DNA from: a virus
Direction: 5' to 3' (one strand)
Virus record (IMG/VR): IMGVR_UViG_3300036770_005426
Location: 1-24,063 of that record
Length of the DNA stretch: 24,063 nucleotides
The translations under genes were made by a program, and so were the position numbers. This document shows, piece by piece, positions 15,646 to 24,063 of this stretch. The notes beneath the pieces were generated by a model. That model did no database searches. It was given only the letters and a program-made list of their open reading frames with translations, and had not been told where the DNA came from. Each line of letters starts with the position of its first letter. The stretch's first letter is position 1.

Positions 15646-16788
15646 CTATGTGTCATCATATGTTGTTACTGAATATATTAATCTTATTCCGATCAGTCGA
15701 GCGTCTGCATTTAATGTATCGCTTCCGTCAGAGGTGTTTCTCTTAATCTGGAAGTATACAATATCTCCTTCTGCTGGGCTTCCCGCAATTGTTATCGCGG
15801 AACTTTCTGGACCTACGTGGACATCGTTTGCGGCAATGAAGGTATCGGTAGATGTTTGTTCAGCGCCAAATGCGGCATCTATTGGATCATCATTGGATAT
15901 TGCAACCGCCTGAACTGCCCAGACTACTCCACCGCTTCCAGATCCTGCTGTCCAATAAGGAACAAACGTGACATTATTGCTTTGTTCATTCCAACCTTTC
16001 GGGAATGCCACGGTAAATTGAGCAAATTCCTGAGTGGTCGTATCAAAATCCAATGTTCTATTCATGACTTTATTTGTGCTGGATTCAGTTGTGGATGATC
16101 CCGCTCCGGTGGTTGTTCTTGTTATCATTGCCGTGGCAGGAACCCAGATTGTTGCTTTTCCAGAAGTAGGGCCAGATGTACCTGTTGTTCCTTGGATTCC
16201 TTGTCTTCCTTGTATTCCTTGTCTTCCTTGTATTCCTTGAGTACCTTGGGCCCCATTGGACCCAGAAGATCCTGACGTACCTTGTATTCCTTGAGTACCT
16301 TGGGCCCCATTGGACCCAGAAGATCCTGACGTACCTTGTATTCCTTGAGTACCTTGGGCCCCATTAGACCCAGAAGATCCTGACGTACCTTGTCTTCCTT
16401 GTATTCCTTGAGTACCTTGGGCCCCATTGGACCCAGAAGATCCTGACGTACCTTGTCTTCCTTGTATTCCTTGAGTACCTTGGGCCCCATTGGACCCAGA
16501 AGATCCTGACGTACCTTGTATTCCTTGTATTCCTTGAGTGCCTTGTGCACTGCCGGCCACGCCTTGTGTGCCTTGGGTGCCTGCGCCTATTATTCCTTGT
16601 ACGCCTTGAACTCCCTGTACGCCTTGAATTCCACCATATGGAAGATTATTCCAATTATTTACTCCATCGCCGAGTTTAAATTGTTTTAAAGTGGTGTCGA
16701 TTGCCATTTCTCCGTTGGCGAGAATGGGGTTGTTGCTAGACCATTCACTTGTGGTACCTCTTCTTAATTGAAATTGAATAAACGGCAT
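15646..16788 (-). CDS. Collagen-like fibre with Mtd_N-like start (380 aa)
   Basis: Three parts are visible. Residues 1-52 (FIQFQLRRGTTSEW, NPILANGEMAIDTT, FKLGDGVNNWNNLPYG) are an Mtd_N-like domain. Residues about 53-211 are uninterrupted Gly-X-Y, including five copies of an 18-residue unit [18 protein letters not shown], some with an extra RQG triplet. Residues about 212-380 form a C-terminal domain (KATIWVPATAMITR, FAQFTVAFPKGWNEQ, DTFIAANDVHVGPESSAIT, SPAEGDIVYFQIKR). I recall that domain type from many phage and prophage proteins, without an assigned activity. The ATG follows directly on the TAA of the 1835-residue fibre, and its ribosome site GGAGGAG is inside that gene's last codons, so translation is coupled. 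It is probably a trimeric fibre carrying a globular head. Confidence 0.85.
   Translation of the reverse strand: MPFIQFQLRRGTTSEWSSNNPILANGEMAIDTTLKQFKLGDGVNNWNNLPYGGIQGVQGVQGVQGIIGAGTQGTQGVAGSAQGTQGIQGIQGTSGSSGSNGAQGTQGIQGRQGTSGSSGSNGAQGTQGIQGRQGTSGSSGSNGAQGTQGIQGTSGSSGSNGAQGTQGIQGTSGSSGSNGAQGTQGIQGRQGIQGRQGIQGTTGTSGPTSGKATIWVPATAMITRTTTGAGSSTTESSTNKVMNRTLDFDTTTQEFAQFTVAFPKGWNEQSNNVTFVPYWTAGSGSGGVVWAVQAVAISNDDPIDAAFGAEQTSTDTFIAANDVHVGPESSAITIAGSPAEGDIVYFQIKRNTSDGSDTLNADARLIGIRLIYSVTTYDDT
16231..16515 (-). repeat. Tandem 54/63-bp array in the 380-aa collagen-like fibre
   Basis: Five near-perfect copies share the core GGGCCCCATTGGACCCAGAA (plus-strand reading), starting at 16248, 16302, 16356, 16419 and 16482. 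Spacing is therefore 54, 54, 63 and 63 bases. The third copy has ATTAGA instead of ATTGGA. The 9-base difference is one extra Gly-X-Y triplet (RQG). All units keep the reading frame. Confidence 0.93.
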
Positions 16789-19700
16789 TTATACTACTCC
16801 TCCGCAATCGAAAACGGGTCCATATGAATAAGAATTTGAAGGAACTCCCCCATCCAATATATATGCACTAGTTGTCCCCTGAATCCCTTGAGTTCCTTGA
16901 GTGCCCAGGCTTCCCAGAGTTCCTTGAATGCCCTGTAGGCCTGTTGTTCCTTGTCTTCCTTGTATACCTTGTATACCTTGAGTGCCTTGAGATCCAGTTG
17001 AACCAGTTGAACCTGTTGTTCCTTGGGTACCTTGTGAACCAGTTGATCCTGTTGATCCTGTTGATCCTTGGACACCTTGTCTTCCTTGTATACCTTGGAT
17101 TCCTTGGGTACCTTGTGATCCTGCTGAACCAGTTGAACCTGTTGTTCCTTGGGTACCTTGAGATCCAGTTGAACCAGTAGAACCTGTTGTTCCTTGGGTA
17201 CCTTGTGAACCAGTTGAACCTGTTGTTCCTTGGGTACCTTGTGAACCAGTAGAACCTGTTGCACCAGTTGATCCTTGGATGCCTTGTGTTCCTTGTATAC
17301 CTTGGATTCCTTGGGTACCTTGTGATCCTGCTGAACCAGTAGAACCTGTTGTTCCTTGGGTACCTTGAGATCCAGTTGAACCTGTTGCACCAGTTGATCC
17401 TTGGATGCCTTGTGTTCCTTGTATACCTTGGATTCCTTGGGTACCTTGTGATCCTGCTGAACCAGTTGCACCAGTTGTTCCTTGTCTTCCTTGTATTCCT
17501 TGGATACCTTGTGATCCCGTTGCACCTGTTGTTCCTTGAGTGCCTTGGGATCCCGTTGCACCAGTTGCACCAGTTGTTCCTTGTATTCCTTGGATACCTT
17601 GTGATCCTGTTGCACCTGTTGTTCCTTGAGTGCCTTGAGATCCAGTTGCACCGGTTGAGCCTGTTGTTCCTTGGGTGCCTTGTCTTCCTTGTACGCCTTG
17701 GATTCCTTGGGTACCTTGAGATCCAGTAGAACCAGTTGTTCCTTGAGTGCCTTGGGATCCAGTTGCACCGGTTGAGCCTGTTGTTCCTTGGGTACCTTGT
17801 GAACCAGTAGAACCTGTTGCACCTGTTGATCCTTGGATGCCTTGTGTTCCTTGTATACCTTGGATTCCTTGGGTACCTTGGGTACCTTGAGATCCAGTTG
17901 CACCAGTTGCACCTGTTGTTCCTTGGGTGCCTTGTGATCCCGTTGCACCAGTTGTTCCTTGGGTACCTTGTGAACCAGTAGAACCTGTTGCACCTGTTGA
18001 TCCTTGGGTTCCTTGTATACCTTGGATTCCTTGAGTTCCTTGAGATCCAGTTGAACCGGTTGTTCCTTGGGTACCTTGTCTTCCTTGAATTCCTTGGATA
18101 CCTTGGGAACCAGTGTTTCCTTGTAGACCTAAAGTTCCTTGGATACCTTGTGAACCGATCGTACCTTGTATTCCTTGTGCGCCCTGTTCGCCAGCTTGGC
18201 CAGTGGCGCCAGCAAGATTGACGGCCCAGTCTGAATATGTTCCGCTTCCGCTTGTAACAGAAACATTAACATTCATTGTCCCTGTTGTGCTGTTATAGCT
18301 GAGAACGGCTCCTTCCATGAAATTCAGTTCGGTATTTGCAATCTTTGCAGTTTGCGAAACAGAGTATGCAAGACCCGTGTTTACAGTTAGTGACTTTACC
18401 CCAGTTCCGATTAATAGAGATGTGTTGCTAGTTGTTTGGTATCTATCACCGCTAGCACCTAAGGTGCCTTGAATTCCTTGTGCCCCTATCCCTCCTTGGA
18501 CGCCTTGCGTGCCCTGAAAGCCTGAAACCCCTTGAACACCCTGAACACCTTGTGTGCCTATGTTTCCGGTGCGAGAAAAATTCAAAACAATTTTAGAATC
18601 GTTTGATGGAGGAGAGCCGGTGCCTCCTGTTACGGGAATTTTATAATATCCAGATGCAACGGTCACACTTCCTGTAATACTGAAAATATTTGTTACAGTG
18701 CTTGACGAATCATTTCCTATTATGTAGAGATAACCCTTTTGCCCTGGATTTGTACTATCGTCCCAAGTATTATACCAAGATGTTTGATCATTTGATAAAA
18801 AGTCTAAATTATCGATATAAATCTCGGTGACAGACTCGATGGTAGAATTGTTATATCTGATGGTTCCAAGACCAGGATCACTGTCGTTTATACTTGTGGA
18901 GAAGTTGTATAAGGCGCCACCTTTGTTTCCAGTGATACCAATTGTTCCTTGAGTTCCTTGAGATCCAGTTGAACCGGTTGTTCCTTGGGTACCTTGTCTT
19001 CCTTGTACACCTTGAGTTCCTTGAGTGCCTTGAGATCCAGTTAAACCTTGTATGCCTTGAATGCCTTGCGATCCGGTTGCCCCAGTCGTACCTTGAGTGC
19101 CTTGTGATCCGGTTGCACCTGTTGATCCTGTTGATCCTTGAGTACCTTGTACGCCTTGGATTCCTTGAGTACCTTGAGAACCAGTTGCACCTGTTGTTCC
19201 TTGTCTTCCTTGTACGCCTTGGATTCCTTGGGTACCTTGAGATCCAGTTGCACCTGTTGCACCTGTTGTTCCTTGGGTACCTTGAGATCCAGTTGCACCT
19301 GTTGCACCTGTTGTTCCTTGAGTACCTTGAGATCCAGTTGCACCTGTTGCACCTGTTGTTCCTTGGGTACCTTGTGAACCAGTTGCACCGGTTGAGCCTG
19401 TTGTTCCTTGGGTGCCTTGTGAACCAGTAGAACCTGTTGCACCTGTTGTTCCTTGAGTTCCTTGAGATCCAGTTGCACCAGTTGTTCCTTGGGTGCCTTG
19501 TGAACCAGTAGAACCTGTTGCACCTGTTGTTCCTTGAGTGCCTTGTACGCCTTGGATTCCTTGGGTACCTTGAGATCCAGTAGAACCAGTTGCACCTGTT
19601 GTTCCTTGAGTGCCTTGAGATCCCGTTGCACCTGTTGTTCCTTGAGAGCCTTGGGGACCTTGTCTTCCTTGTATTCCCTGAGTACCTTGAGATCCTGTTG

Positions 19701-22296
19701 TTCCTTGGATTCCTTGAGTACCTTGAGAACCAGTTGCACCAGTTGTTCCTTGAGTACCTTGTGATCCCGTTGCACCTGTTGCGCCTGTTATTCCTTGAAT
19801 ACCTTCTCTTCCTTGTACACCTTGGATTCCTTGAATTCCTTGTGATCCCGTTGCACCTGTTGTTCCTTGAGTACCTTGAGATCCGGTAGAACCAGTTGCA
19901 CCTGTTGTTCCTTGGGTTCCTTGGGATCCCGTTGCACCAGTTGCACCTGTTGTTCCTTGGGTACCTTGTGAACCAGTAGAACCTGTTGCACCTGTTGATC
20001 CTTGGATGCCTTGTGAACCAGTAGAACCAGTTGCACCTGTTGTTCCTTGGGTACCTTGTCTTCCTTGTACGCCTTGGATTCCTTGGGTACCTTGAGATCC
20101 AGTTACACCTGTTGCACCTGTTGTTCCTTGAGTGCCTTGTGATCCAGTTGCACCAGTTGTTCCTTGGGTACCTTGTGATCCAGTTGATCCTTGGGTTCCC
20201 TGAACTCCCTGTCTTCCCTGTACTCCTTGAATGCCTTGTGATCCAGTTGATCCTTGGGTTCCCTGAACTCCCTGTCTTCCCTGTACTCCTTGAATGCCTT
20301 GTATTCCTTGAAGTCCCCCATATGGCAATAAATTCCATGCAGTAACGCCGTCGCCTATTTTAAACAATCTTGGATTTGTTGTCGTATCAATACCAATTTC
20401 ACCATTGGCAAGAACAGTATTTGCAGTAGACCACTGTGAAGTTGTTCCGCGCCTAAATTGAAATTTGATTGTCTCAGGAGAATCAAATTCTCCAAGATCT
20501 ATTCCAGGGCCGTAGTCATAGACATCATCTGGATCGCCGCCATCAAAAATGTACGCACTAGTATTTCCTATTGCGCCCTGAATTCCTTGTGCGCCTTGAG
20601 TTCCTTGATTTCCCGCTGCTCCTTGTGTTCCTTGTATTCCTTGTGTTCCTTGTGCACCAGTAGCGCCTGGTGCACCAGAAATATTAATTGCCCAGTCGGA
20701 GTAGGTTCCCGATCCTCCTGTGGAGGTAATAGTAAGAGTTAAGGACGTTGAAGAGTAACTTGTGACAGTACCAATCATAAAATTGTTGGGATTACTAGAA
20801 GAAGATATTTTGGCTTCCTGGCCAGGTGAATATGCAAGTCCAGAATCAACTGTAAAAGTTTTTGAGCCAGTTCCTATTGTATGAGATGTGGCACTAGTTG
20901 TTTGATATCTGTCTCCAGCAGTACCTGTTAGTCCTTGTGTTCCTTGTATACCTTGAGATCCAGTTGTTCCTTGTCTTCCCTGAACGCCTTGGATTCCTTG
21001 GGTACCTTGTGAACCAGTGTTACCTTGCAGACCTAAAGTTCCTTGGGCTCCTTGAGAACCAGTTGTTCCTTGTCTTCCCTGAACGCCTTGAGTTCCTTGG
21101 ATACCTTGTGAACCAGTATTTCCTTGTAGGCCTAACGTTCCTTGAGTCCCTTGTGATCCAGTCGCACCTGTTGCACCTGTTGTTCCTTGAGTACCTTGTG
21201 ATCCAGTCGCACCTGTTGCACCTGTTGTTCCTTGGGTACCTTGTGAACCAGTTGATCCTGTTGATCCTGTTGATCCTGTTGTTCCTTGGGTACCTTGTGA
21301 ACCAGTTGATCCTGTTGTTCCTTGGGTTCCTTGGGATCCCGTTGCACCAGTTGCACCTGTTGTTCCTTGTCTTCCTTGTATTCCTTGGGTACCTTGTGAT
21401 CCCGTTGCACCTGTTGTTCCTTGGGTTCCTTGGGATCCCGTTGCACCAGTTGCACCAGTTGTTCCTTGTCTTCCTTGTATTCCTTGGATACCTTGTGATC
21501 CCGTTGCACCTGTTGTTCCTTGAGTGCCTTGAGATCCAGTAGAACCAGTTGCACCTGTTGTTCCTTGTCTTCCTTGTATTCCTTGGATACCTTGTGATCC
21601 CGTTGCACCTGTTGTTCCTTGAGTGCCTTGGGATCCCGTTGCACCAGTTGCACCAGTTGTTCCTTGAGTGCCTTGGGATCCCGTTGCACCTGTTGTTCCT
21701 TGGGTACCTTGGGATCCAGTAGAACCAGTTGCACCTGTTGTTCCTTGAGTGCCTTGAGATCCAGTAGAACCAGTTGAACCTGTTGTTCCTTGGGTTCCTT
21801 GGGATCCAGTAGAACCCGTTGCGCCGGTGGATCCTTGAATACCTTGTCTTCCTTGGACTCCTTGAGCACCTTGTGATCCAGTTGCACCAGTTCCACCAGT
21901 TGTTCCTTGAGTGCCTTGAGAACCAGTTGAGCCTGTTGTTCCTTGTCTTCCTTGTATTCCTTGAGCACCTTGTACACCAGTTGCGCCTTGAGGTCCTGAG
22001 GACCCTTGAGTACCTTGCGGTCCCTCACTTCCTTGCACTCCTTGAATTCCTTGTACTCCAGATCCTCCAGCAGTCTTTAATACCAAGTCAGAATTTGCGG
22101 TGCCTTCGGCAAACCAATATTCAACAATTCCGCTTTCTGTCTGAATACCAACAGTTAGACCTTTGTAGCGCCTTCCCGGAACAACACCAGCTAAAGCATC
22201 TGCTGTACTACTCCATGCAATACTGCCGTTGCTGTACCGATCATCTACTGGTCGATTTGCATCAACTTTTATATTATCCGAGAAATAAACGGGCAT
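16789..22296 (-). CDS. Giant collagen-like fibre, apparently two fused fibre genes (1835 aa)
   Basis: Domains in order: 1-78, a globular start ([40 protein letters not shown]) seen at the head of other phage collagen-like fibres; 79-461, Gly-X-Y; 462-540, a DRYQTTS beta module; 541-577, Gly-X-Y; 579-606, the tail motif TSAYIFDGG...YGPGIDLG; 609-660, an internal Mtd_N-like domain ([28 protein letters not shown]); 661-1123, Gly-X-Y; 1125-1243, a unique domain ([26 protein letters not shown]); 1244-1283, Gly-X-Y; 1284-1362, a second DRYQTTS module; 1363-1807, Gly-X-Y; 1808-1835, a second TSAYILDGG tail. Tail motif followed by Mtd_N in mid-protein indicates fusion of two genes. Gly-X-Y triplets carry almost only Gln or Thr at Y. 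The ribosome site is AAGGAAAT. It probably forms a very long trimeric fibre. Confidence 0.9.
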   Translation of the reverse strand: MPVYFSDNIKVDANRPVDDRYSNGSIAWSSTADALAGVVPGRRYKGLTVGIQTESGIVEYWFAEGTANSDLVLKTAGGSGVQGIQGVQGSEGPQGTQGSSGPQGATGVQGAQGIQGRQGTTGSTGSQGTQGTTGGTGATGSQGAQGVQGRQGIQGSTGATGSTGSQGTQGTTGSTGSTGSQGTQGTTGATGSTGSQGTQGTTGATGSQGTQGTTGATGATGSQGTQGTTGATGSQGIQGIQGRQGTTGATGSTGSQGTQGTTGATGSQGIQGIQGRQGTTGATGATGSQGTQGTTGATGSQGTQGIQGRQGTTGATGATGSQGTQGTTGSTGSQGTQGTTGSTGSTGSTGSQGTQGTTGATGATGSQGTQGTTGATGATGSQGTQGTLGLQGNTGSQGIQGTQGVQGRQGTTGSQGAQGTLGLQGNTGSQGTQGIQGVQGRQGTTGSQGIQGTQGLTGTAGDRYQTTSATSHTIGTGSKTFTVDSGLAYSPGQEAKISSSSNPNNFMIGTVTSYSSTSLTLTITSTGGSGTYSDWAINISGAPGATGAQGTQGIQGTQGAAGNQGTQGAQGIQGAIGNTSAYIFDGGDPDDVYDYGPGIDLGEFDSPETIKFQFRRGTTSQWSTANTVLANGEIGIDTTTNPRLFKIGDGVTAWNLLPYGGLQGIQGIQGVQGRQGVQGTQGSTGSQGIQGVQGRQGVQGTQGSTGSQGTQGTTGATGSQGTQGTTGATGVTGSQGTQGIQGVQGRQGTQGTTGATGSTGSQGIQGSTGATGSTGSQGTQGTTGATGATGSQGTQGTTGATGSTGSQGTQGTTGATGSQGIQGIQGVQGREGIQGITGATGATGSQGTQGTTGATGSQGTQGIQGTTGSQGTQGIQGRQGPQGSQGTTGATGSQGTQGTTGATGSTGSQGTQGIQGVQGTQGTTGATGSTGSQGTQGTTGATGSQGTQGTTGATGSTGSQGTQGTTGSTGATGSQGTQGTTGATGATGSQGTQGTTGATGATGSQGTQGTTGATGATGSQGTQGIQGVQGRQGTTGATGSQGTQGIQGVQGTQGSTGSTGATGSQGTQGTTGATGSQGIQGIQGLTGSQGTQGTQGVQGRQGTQGTTGSTGSQGTQGTIGITGNKGGALYNFSTSINDSDPGLGTIRYNNSTIESVTEIYIDNLDFLSNDQTSWYNTWDDSTNPGQKGYLYIIGNDSSSTVTNIFSITGSVTVASGYYKIPVTGGTGSPPSNDSKIVLNFSRTGNIGTQGVQGVQGVSGFQGTQGVQGGIGAQGIQGTLGASGDRYQTTSNTSLLIGTGVKSLTVNTGLAYSVSQTAKIANTELNFMEGAVLSYNSTTGTMNVNVSVTSGSGTYSDWAVNLAGATGQAGEQGAQGIQGTIGSQGIQGTLGLQGNTGSQGIQGIQGRQGTQGTTGSTGSQGTQGIQGIQGTQGSTGATGSTGSQGTQGTTGATGSQGTQGTTGATGATGSQGTQGTQGIQGIQGTQGIQGSTGATGSTGSQGTQGTTGSTGATGSQGTQGTTGSTGSQGTQGIQGVQGRQGTQGTTGSTGATGSQGTQGTTGATGSQGIQGIQGTTGATGATGSQGTQGTTGATGSQGIQGIQGRQGTTGATGSAGSQGTQGIQGIQGTQGIQGSTGATGSTGSQGTQGTTGSTGSAGSQGTQGIQGIQGTQGIQGSTGATGSTGSQGTQGTTGSTGSQGTQGTTGSTGSTGSQGTQGTTGSTGSAGSQGTQGIQGIQGRQGVQGSTGSTGSTGSQGTQGTTGSTGSTGSQGTQGIQGIQGRQGTTGLQGIQGTLGSLGTQGTQGIQGTTSAYILDGGVPSNSYSYGPVFDCGGVV
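17474..17583 (-). repeat. 110-bp exact direct repeat, copy 1
   Basis: This segment is identical base for base to 21557-21666, which lies 4083 bases away. The distance is a multiple of three, so exchange between copies would remove 1361 codons in frame. It encodes Gly-X-Y triplets, including GRQG flanked by GTTGATG. Confidence 0.85.
20176..20301 (-). repeat. Two-copy 63-bp tandem duplication
   Basis: The 63-base unit starting TGATCCAGTTGATCCTTGGG (plus-strand reading) at 20176 is repeated at 20239 without visible change. It encodes two copies of a 21-residue unit, [20 protein letters not shown] in cyclic register. This is a recent in-frame expansion just after the internal Mtd_N-like domain. 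Confidence 0.88.
20476..20495 (-). other. Relic gene junction inside the 1835-aa fibre
   Basis: On the minus strand TTGGAGAA (20495-20488) keeps the form of the ribosome sites in front of the 824- and 1059-residue fibres. Codon TCT (20481-20479) sits where the intact junction at 16789 has TAA, and CCT (20478-20476) sits where it has ATG. Both flanks align without gaps: a DxG tail codes on one side and I-K/Q-F-Q on the other. The neighbouring gene pair therefore gives a template for the ancestral stop/start. Confidence 0.75.
21557..21666 (-). repeat. 110-bp exact direct repeat, copy 2
   Basis: Partner of 17474-17583, in the same orientation and frame, in the first collagen run of the same gene. 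Such long exact identity in a low-complexity region points to recent duplication or conversion, not only shared codon habits. Confidence 0.85.
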
Positions 22297-22314
22297 TAAT
22301 ATGATTTCCTTGTT

Positions 22315-24063
22315 TTAGAATCCAAATTCGTATGGAACAGTTGAAGGAGGTGCAAATCCACTAATATATATTTTATATGTTTGATTACTCCAGTAACCTT
22401 GTGGTGAATTCGCTGTATTTGAAACAGGAGAAACAAAAAATTCTCCAGGGCCGATAGGACCTTTATTTTGAGTAGATCCTTGTTCTCTCCATGTTTTCTT
22501 TTCTGTCGCTGAAGAGATATGAGCAAACCAAAGCCATTTATCAGTCGATCCAAAAGTAATAAACAAGTTTGCGGATGCGTCAGACACAACTTTAGTTGCA
22601 GTACCGGCTTCAATTGCTGCCACAATATTTGAAGCTGTTGGTTGTGAAGAAGTATTTCCATAAAAATAAGGATAAACTCCTGTGACACTAGTGGTGGCGT
22701 TAAACGCCGTACATGCAGCCTGAGGTGCACTAGCTGATCGCACTGCCGCAGTTCTTGTGTCGGTTACTCCTTTATTGTTTTTCTTTGGATCGCCTGCTCC
22801 ATAACTTCCTCTTGCAGTCCATGTTGTAGCTCCCGCGGTTACAACATGCGAAGAAGTATTTTTTCCAGTATAGTCAAAATTTGGATTATTTGGATTTACA
22901 TATCCAAATAGATCAGGAACGTTAGGTACAGATACTATGGTGAGATTTGTATTTGTCTCTAAAGTTGTTCCTCCTCGCAAGAATATAATTTGCGTAAATG
23001 CGTTTGCATCATTTTTTCTGCCTGTGGCAGTTAAGGACTGTGTTACAGTATTTCCGATTTCTTGTGTGGCTGCTAATGCGCCACTGACAGATAGTGTTGG
23101 AATGGTATATGTGGGCAGAATATCCGGAAACAAAATTGTATCCAAAACTTCAACAATATTTTTTGTTTTCCATACTGCCGCATTTGCAATTGGGGCGCCG
23201 CCAACAGCGACACTATTAACAGTATCTTCAATAGAAGTATTATAAATCGTGGATAACACATTTGTTGTTGTGTTGAATTCGAGAGCAGTATTTGCGGCAA
23301 CGGTTATTGTTCCGCTTCCTGATCCTGGAGGACCAGCTGGTCCTTGAGTTCCTTGTACTCCCTGAGTTCCTGTTCCTTCAATACCTTGAACGCCTTGTAC
23401 ACCTTGAGCGCCTGTATTTCCTTGAATGCCTAGAGTTCCTTGGATGCCTTGTGATCCAATTGCTCCAGAAGTTCCTTGTCTTCCTTGTACGCCTTGAGTT
23501 CCTTGAATACCCTGTGAACCACTGGCACCCTGCGCGCCTAGAGTTCCCTGAATTCCCTGAGAACCAGTTGTTCCCTGAATTCCCTGAGAACCTGTATTTC
23601 CTTGAAGTCCAGAAGAACCTGTCGCACCTTGCGTGCCCTGTCTTCCTTGTACACCTTGCGTTCCTTGTGTGCCCTGTGAACCATTGGCTCCCGCAGTACC
23701 TTGTGAACCACTGGCACCCTGCGTGCCTAGAGTTCCTTGAATTCCCTGAGAACCAGTTGTACCCTGTGGGCCTAGCGTTCCTTGTGTACCTTGTGCGCCG
23801 CTCGTTCCCTGAATACCTTGAATACCTTGGTCGCCCTGATCACCTTTTACTCCCGCTGCACCAGCAAGATTGACTTGCCAGGAAGAATAGGTACCACTGC
23901 CGAAAGTACTTGTAACGTTTGCCGTCATTCGTCCGTTGGCCGAATTATACGATACGACAACACCATCCATGTAATTTGCGGAAGTATTGGCAATACGAAC
24001 AGGCTGTGAAACTGAATATGCGAGTCCAGTATTTACATTGAAACTTTTTACTGCAACACTTAT
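22315..24063 (-). CDS. Collagen-like fibre, 5' end outside the window
   Basis: The frame is open to the right edge, and 582 codons plus the stop are visible. The ATG at 23970 is internal: upstream codons read [20 protein letters not shown], the middle of a third copy of the DRYxTTS module, which ends around 23866 (GTYSSWQVNLAG). Gly-X-Y repeats follow (about 23320-23865), with a final GPAGPPG. Then comes a C-terminal domain of about 340 residues: NTALEFNTTTNVLSTIYNTS, AVWKTKNIVEVLDTILFPD, PTYTIPTLSVSG, VTQSLTATGRKNDANAFTQI, DKWLWFAHISS and YWSNQTYKIYISGF. I recall this type of C-terminal domain from uncharacterised phage structural proteins, where it is probably a globular fibre tip. It ends 18 bases before the 1835-residue gene and is probably in the same operon. 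Confidence 0.85.
   Translation of the reverse strand: MSVAVKSFNVNTGLAYSVSQPVRIANTSANYMDGVVVSYNSANGRMTANVTSTFGSGTYSSWQVNLAGAAGVKGDQGDQGIQGIQGTSGAQGTQGTLGPQGTTGSQGIQGTLGTQGASGSQGTAGANGSQGTQGTQGVQGRQGTQGATGSSGLQGNTGSQGIQGTTGSQGIQGTLGAQGASGSQGIQGTQGVQGRQGTSGAIGSQGIQGTLGIQGNTGAQGVQGVQGIEGTGTQGVQGTQGPAGPPGSGSGTITVAANTALEFNTTTNVLSTIYNTSIEDTVNSVAVGGAPIANAAVWKTKNIVEVLDTILFPDILPTYTIPTLSVSGALAATQEIGNTVTQSLTATGRKNDANAFTQIIFLRGGTTLETNTNLTIVSVPNVPDLFGYVNPNNPNFDYTGKNTSSHVVTAGATTWTARGSYGAGDPKKNNKGVTDTRTAAVRSASAPQAACTAFNATTSVTGVYPYFYGNTSSQPTASNIVAAIEAGTATKVVSDASANLFITFGSTDKWLWFAHISSATEKKTWREQGSTQNKGPIGPGEFFVSPVSNTANSPQGYWSNQTYKIYISGFAPPSTVPYEFGF

Noticed and set aside
16231-16515. Regular repeats that could be taken for a CRISPR array
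   Set aside because: Units are contiguous with no unique spacers, keep the reading frame and encode collagen triplets inside a gene. No cas-like gene is present.
9396-16788. Diversity-generating retroelement, because the fibre starts resemble the Mtd N-terminal domain
   Set aside because: No reverse transcriptase gene, no template/variable repeat pair with A-specific differences and no C-type-lectin-like C-terminus are visible. The repeated cassette differs at all kinds of bases and lies in a shaft.
18878-20338. Long alternative-frame open frames over the collagen repeats, for example 486 codons here, 399 codons at 16794-17993 and 298 codons at 21132-22028
   Set aside because: They are shifted readings of the same Gly-X-Y repeat, giving monotonous Arg/Asn-rich or Lys/Val/Gln-rich strings. 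The repeat codons contain no stop in those frames, so open length is uninformative, and the Gly-X-Y frame has the proper start, ribosome site, end domains and neighbours.
23970-23972. ATG at 23970 as the true start of the right-hand fibre gene
   Set aside because: The frame stays open to the window edge, and upstream codons match the middle of the DRYxTTS module, so the real start lies outside the window.

Overview
The window is a structural-gene region of a T4-like (contractile-tailed) bacteriophage, probably aquatic. The basis is a recognisable set of T4-type neck and tail-completion genes (gp13, gp14, gp15-like), a large block of tail-fibre and tailspike genes, small phage-only proteins, and repeated T4-late-type promoter motifs (xTAAATA). 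The host cannot be read from the sequence. All credible genes lie on the minus strand, so transcription runs from high to low coordinates. Genes are tightly packed: there is no gene-free stretch over 300 bases, and the longest gap is about 121 bases (2236-2356). I see no tRNA, rRNA, CRISPR array, transposase, integrase or reverse transcriptase.

Layout in transcription order. (1) 24063-15191: four genes, three of them collagen-like (Gly-X-Y) fibres. They are a 5'-truncated fibre (24063-22315), a 1835-residue fibre (22296-16789), a 380-residue fibre (16788-15646) and a small beta-rich protein (15634-15191). (2) 15131-9396: two long shaft fibres of 1059 and 824 residues. They share a near-identical cassette of about 205 residues, and the second ends in an S74 intramolecular chaperone. 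(3) 9396-6346: two paralogous beta-helix tailspikes. (4) 6319-5715: two small phage proteins separated by a hairpin-plus-T-run terminator. (5) 5676-2357: a tightly coupled three-gene carbohydrate cassette (GH130/GH43-like propeller, TPR plus GT2-type glycosyltransferase, GT17-type glycosyltransferase). (6) 2235-1: neck gp13, neck gp14 and a partial gp15-like tail-sheath-stabilising protein.

How it fits together. gp13, gp14 and gp15 join head to tail. The fibres and spikes form an adsorption apparatus assembled from reusable parts: four Mtd_N-like entry domains, three copies of a roughly 79-residue DRYxTTS module, short TSAYI-DGG tails, beta-triplex repeats and collagen shafts. The carbohydrate cassette between fibres and neck may modify the virion or the host surface. 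A testable idea is that it glycosylates the Thr-rich, nearly proline-free collagen shafts.

The most distinctive observation is that the 1835-residue fibre looks like two former genes fused by loss of a stop and a start codon. The internal junction at about 20479 aligns codon for codon with the intact stop/start junction at 16789. Other points worth attention are a Gln/Thr-only Y position in the collagen, a 619-bp near-identical direct repeat between two fibre genes, and exact long in-frame repeats that could drive length or host-range variation.
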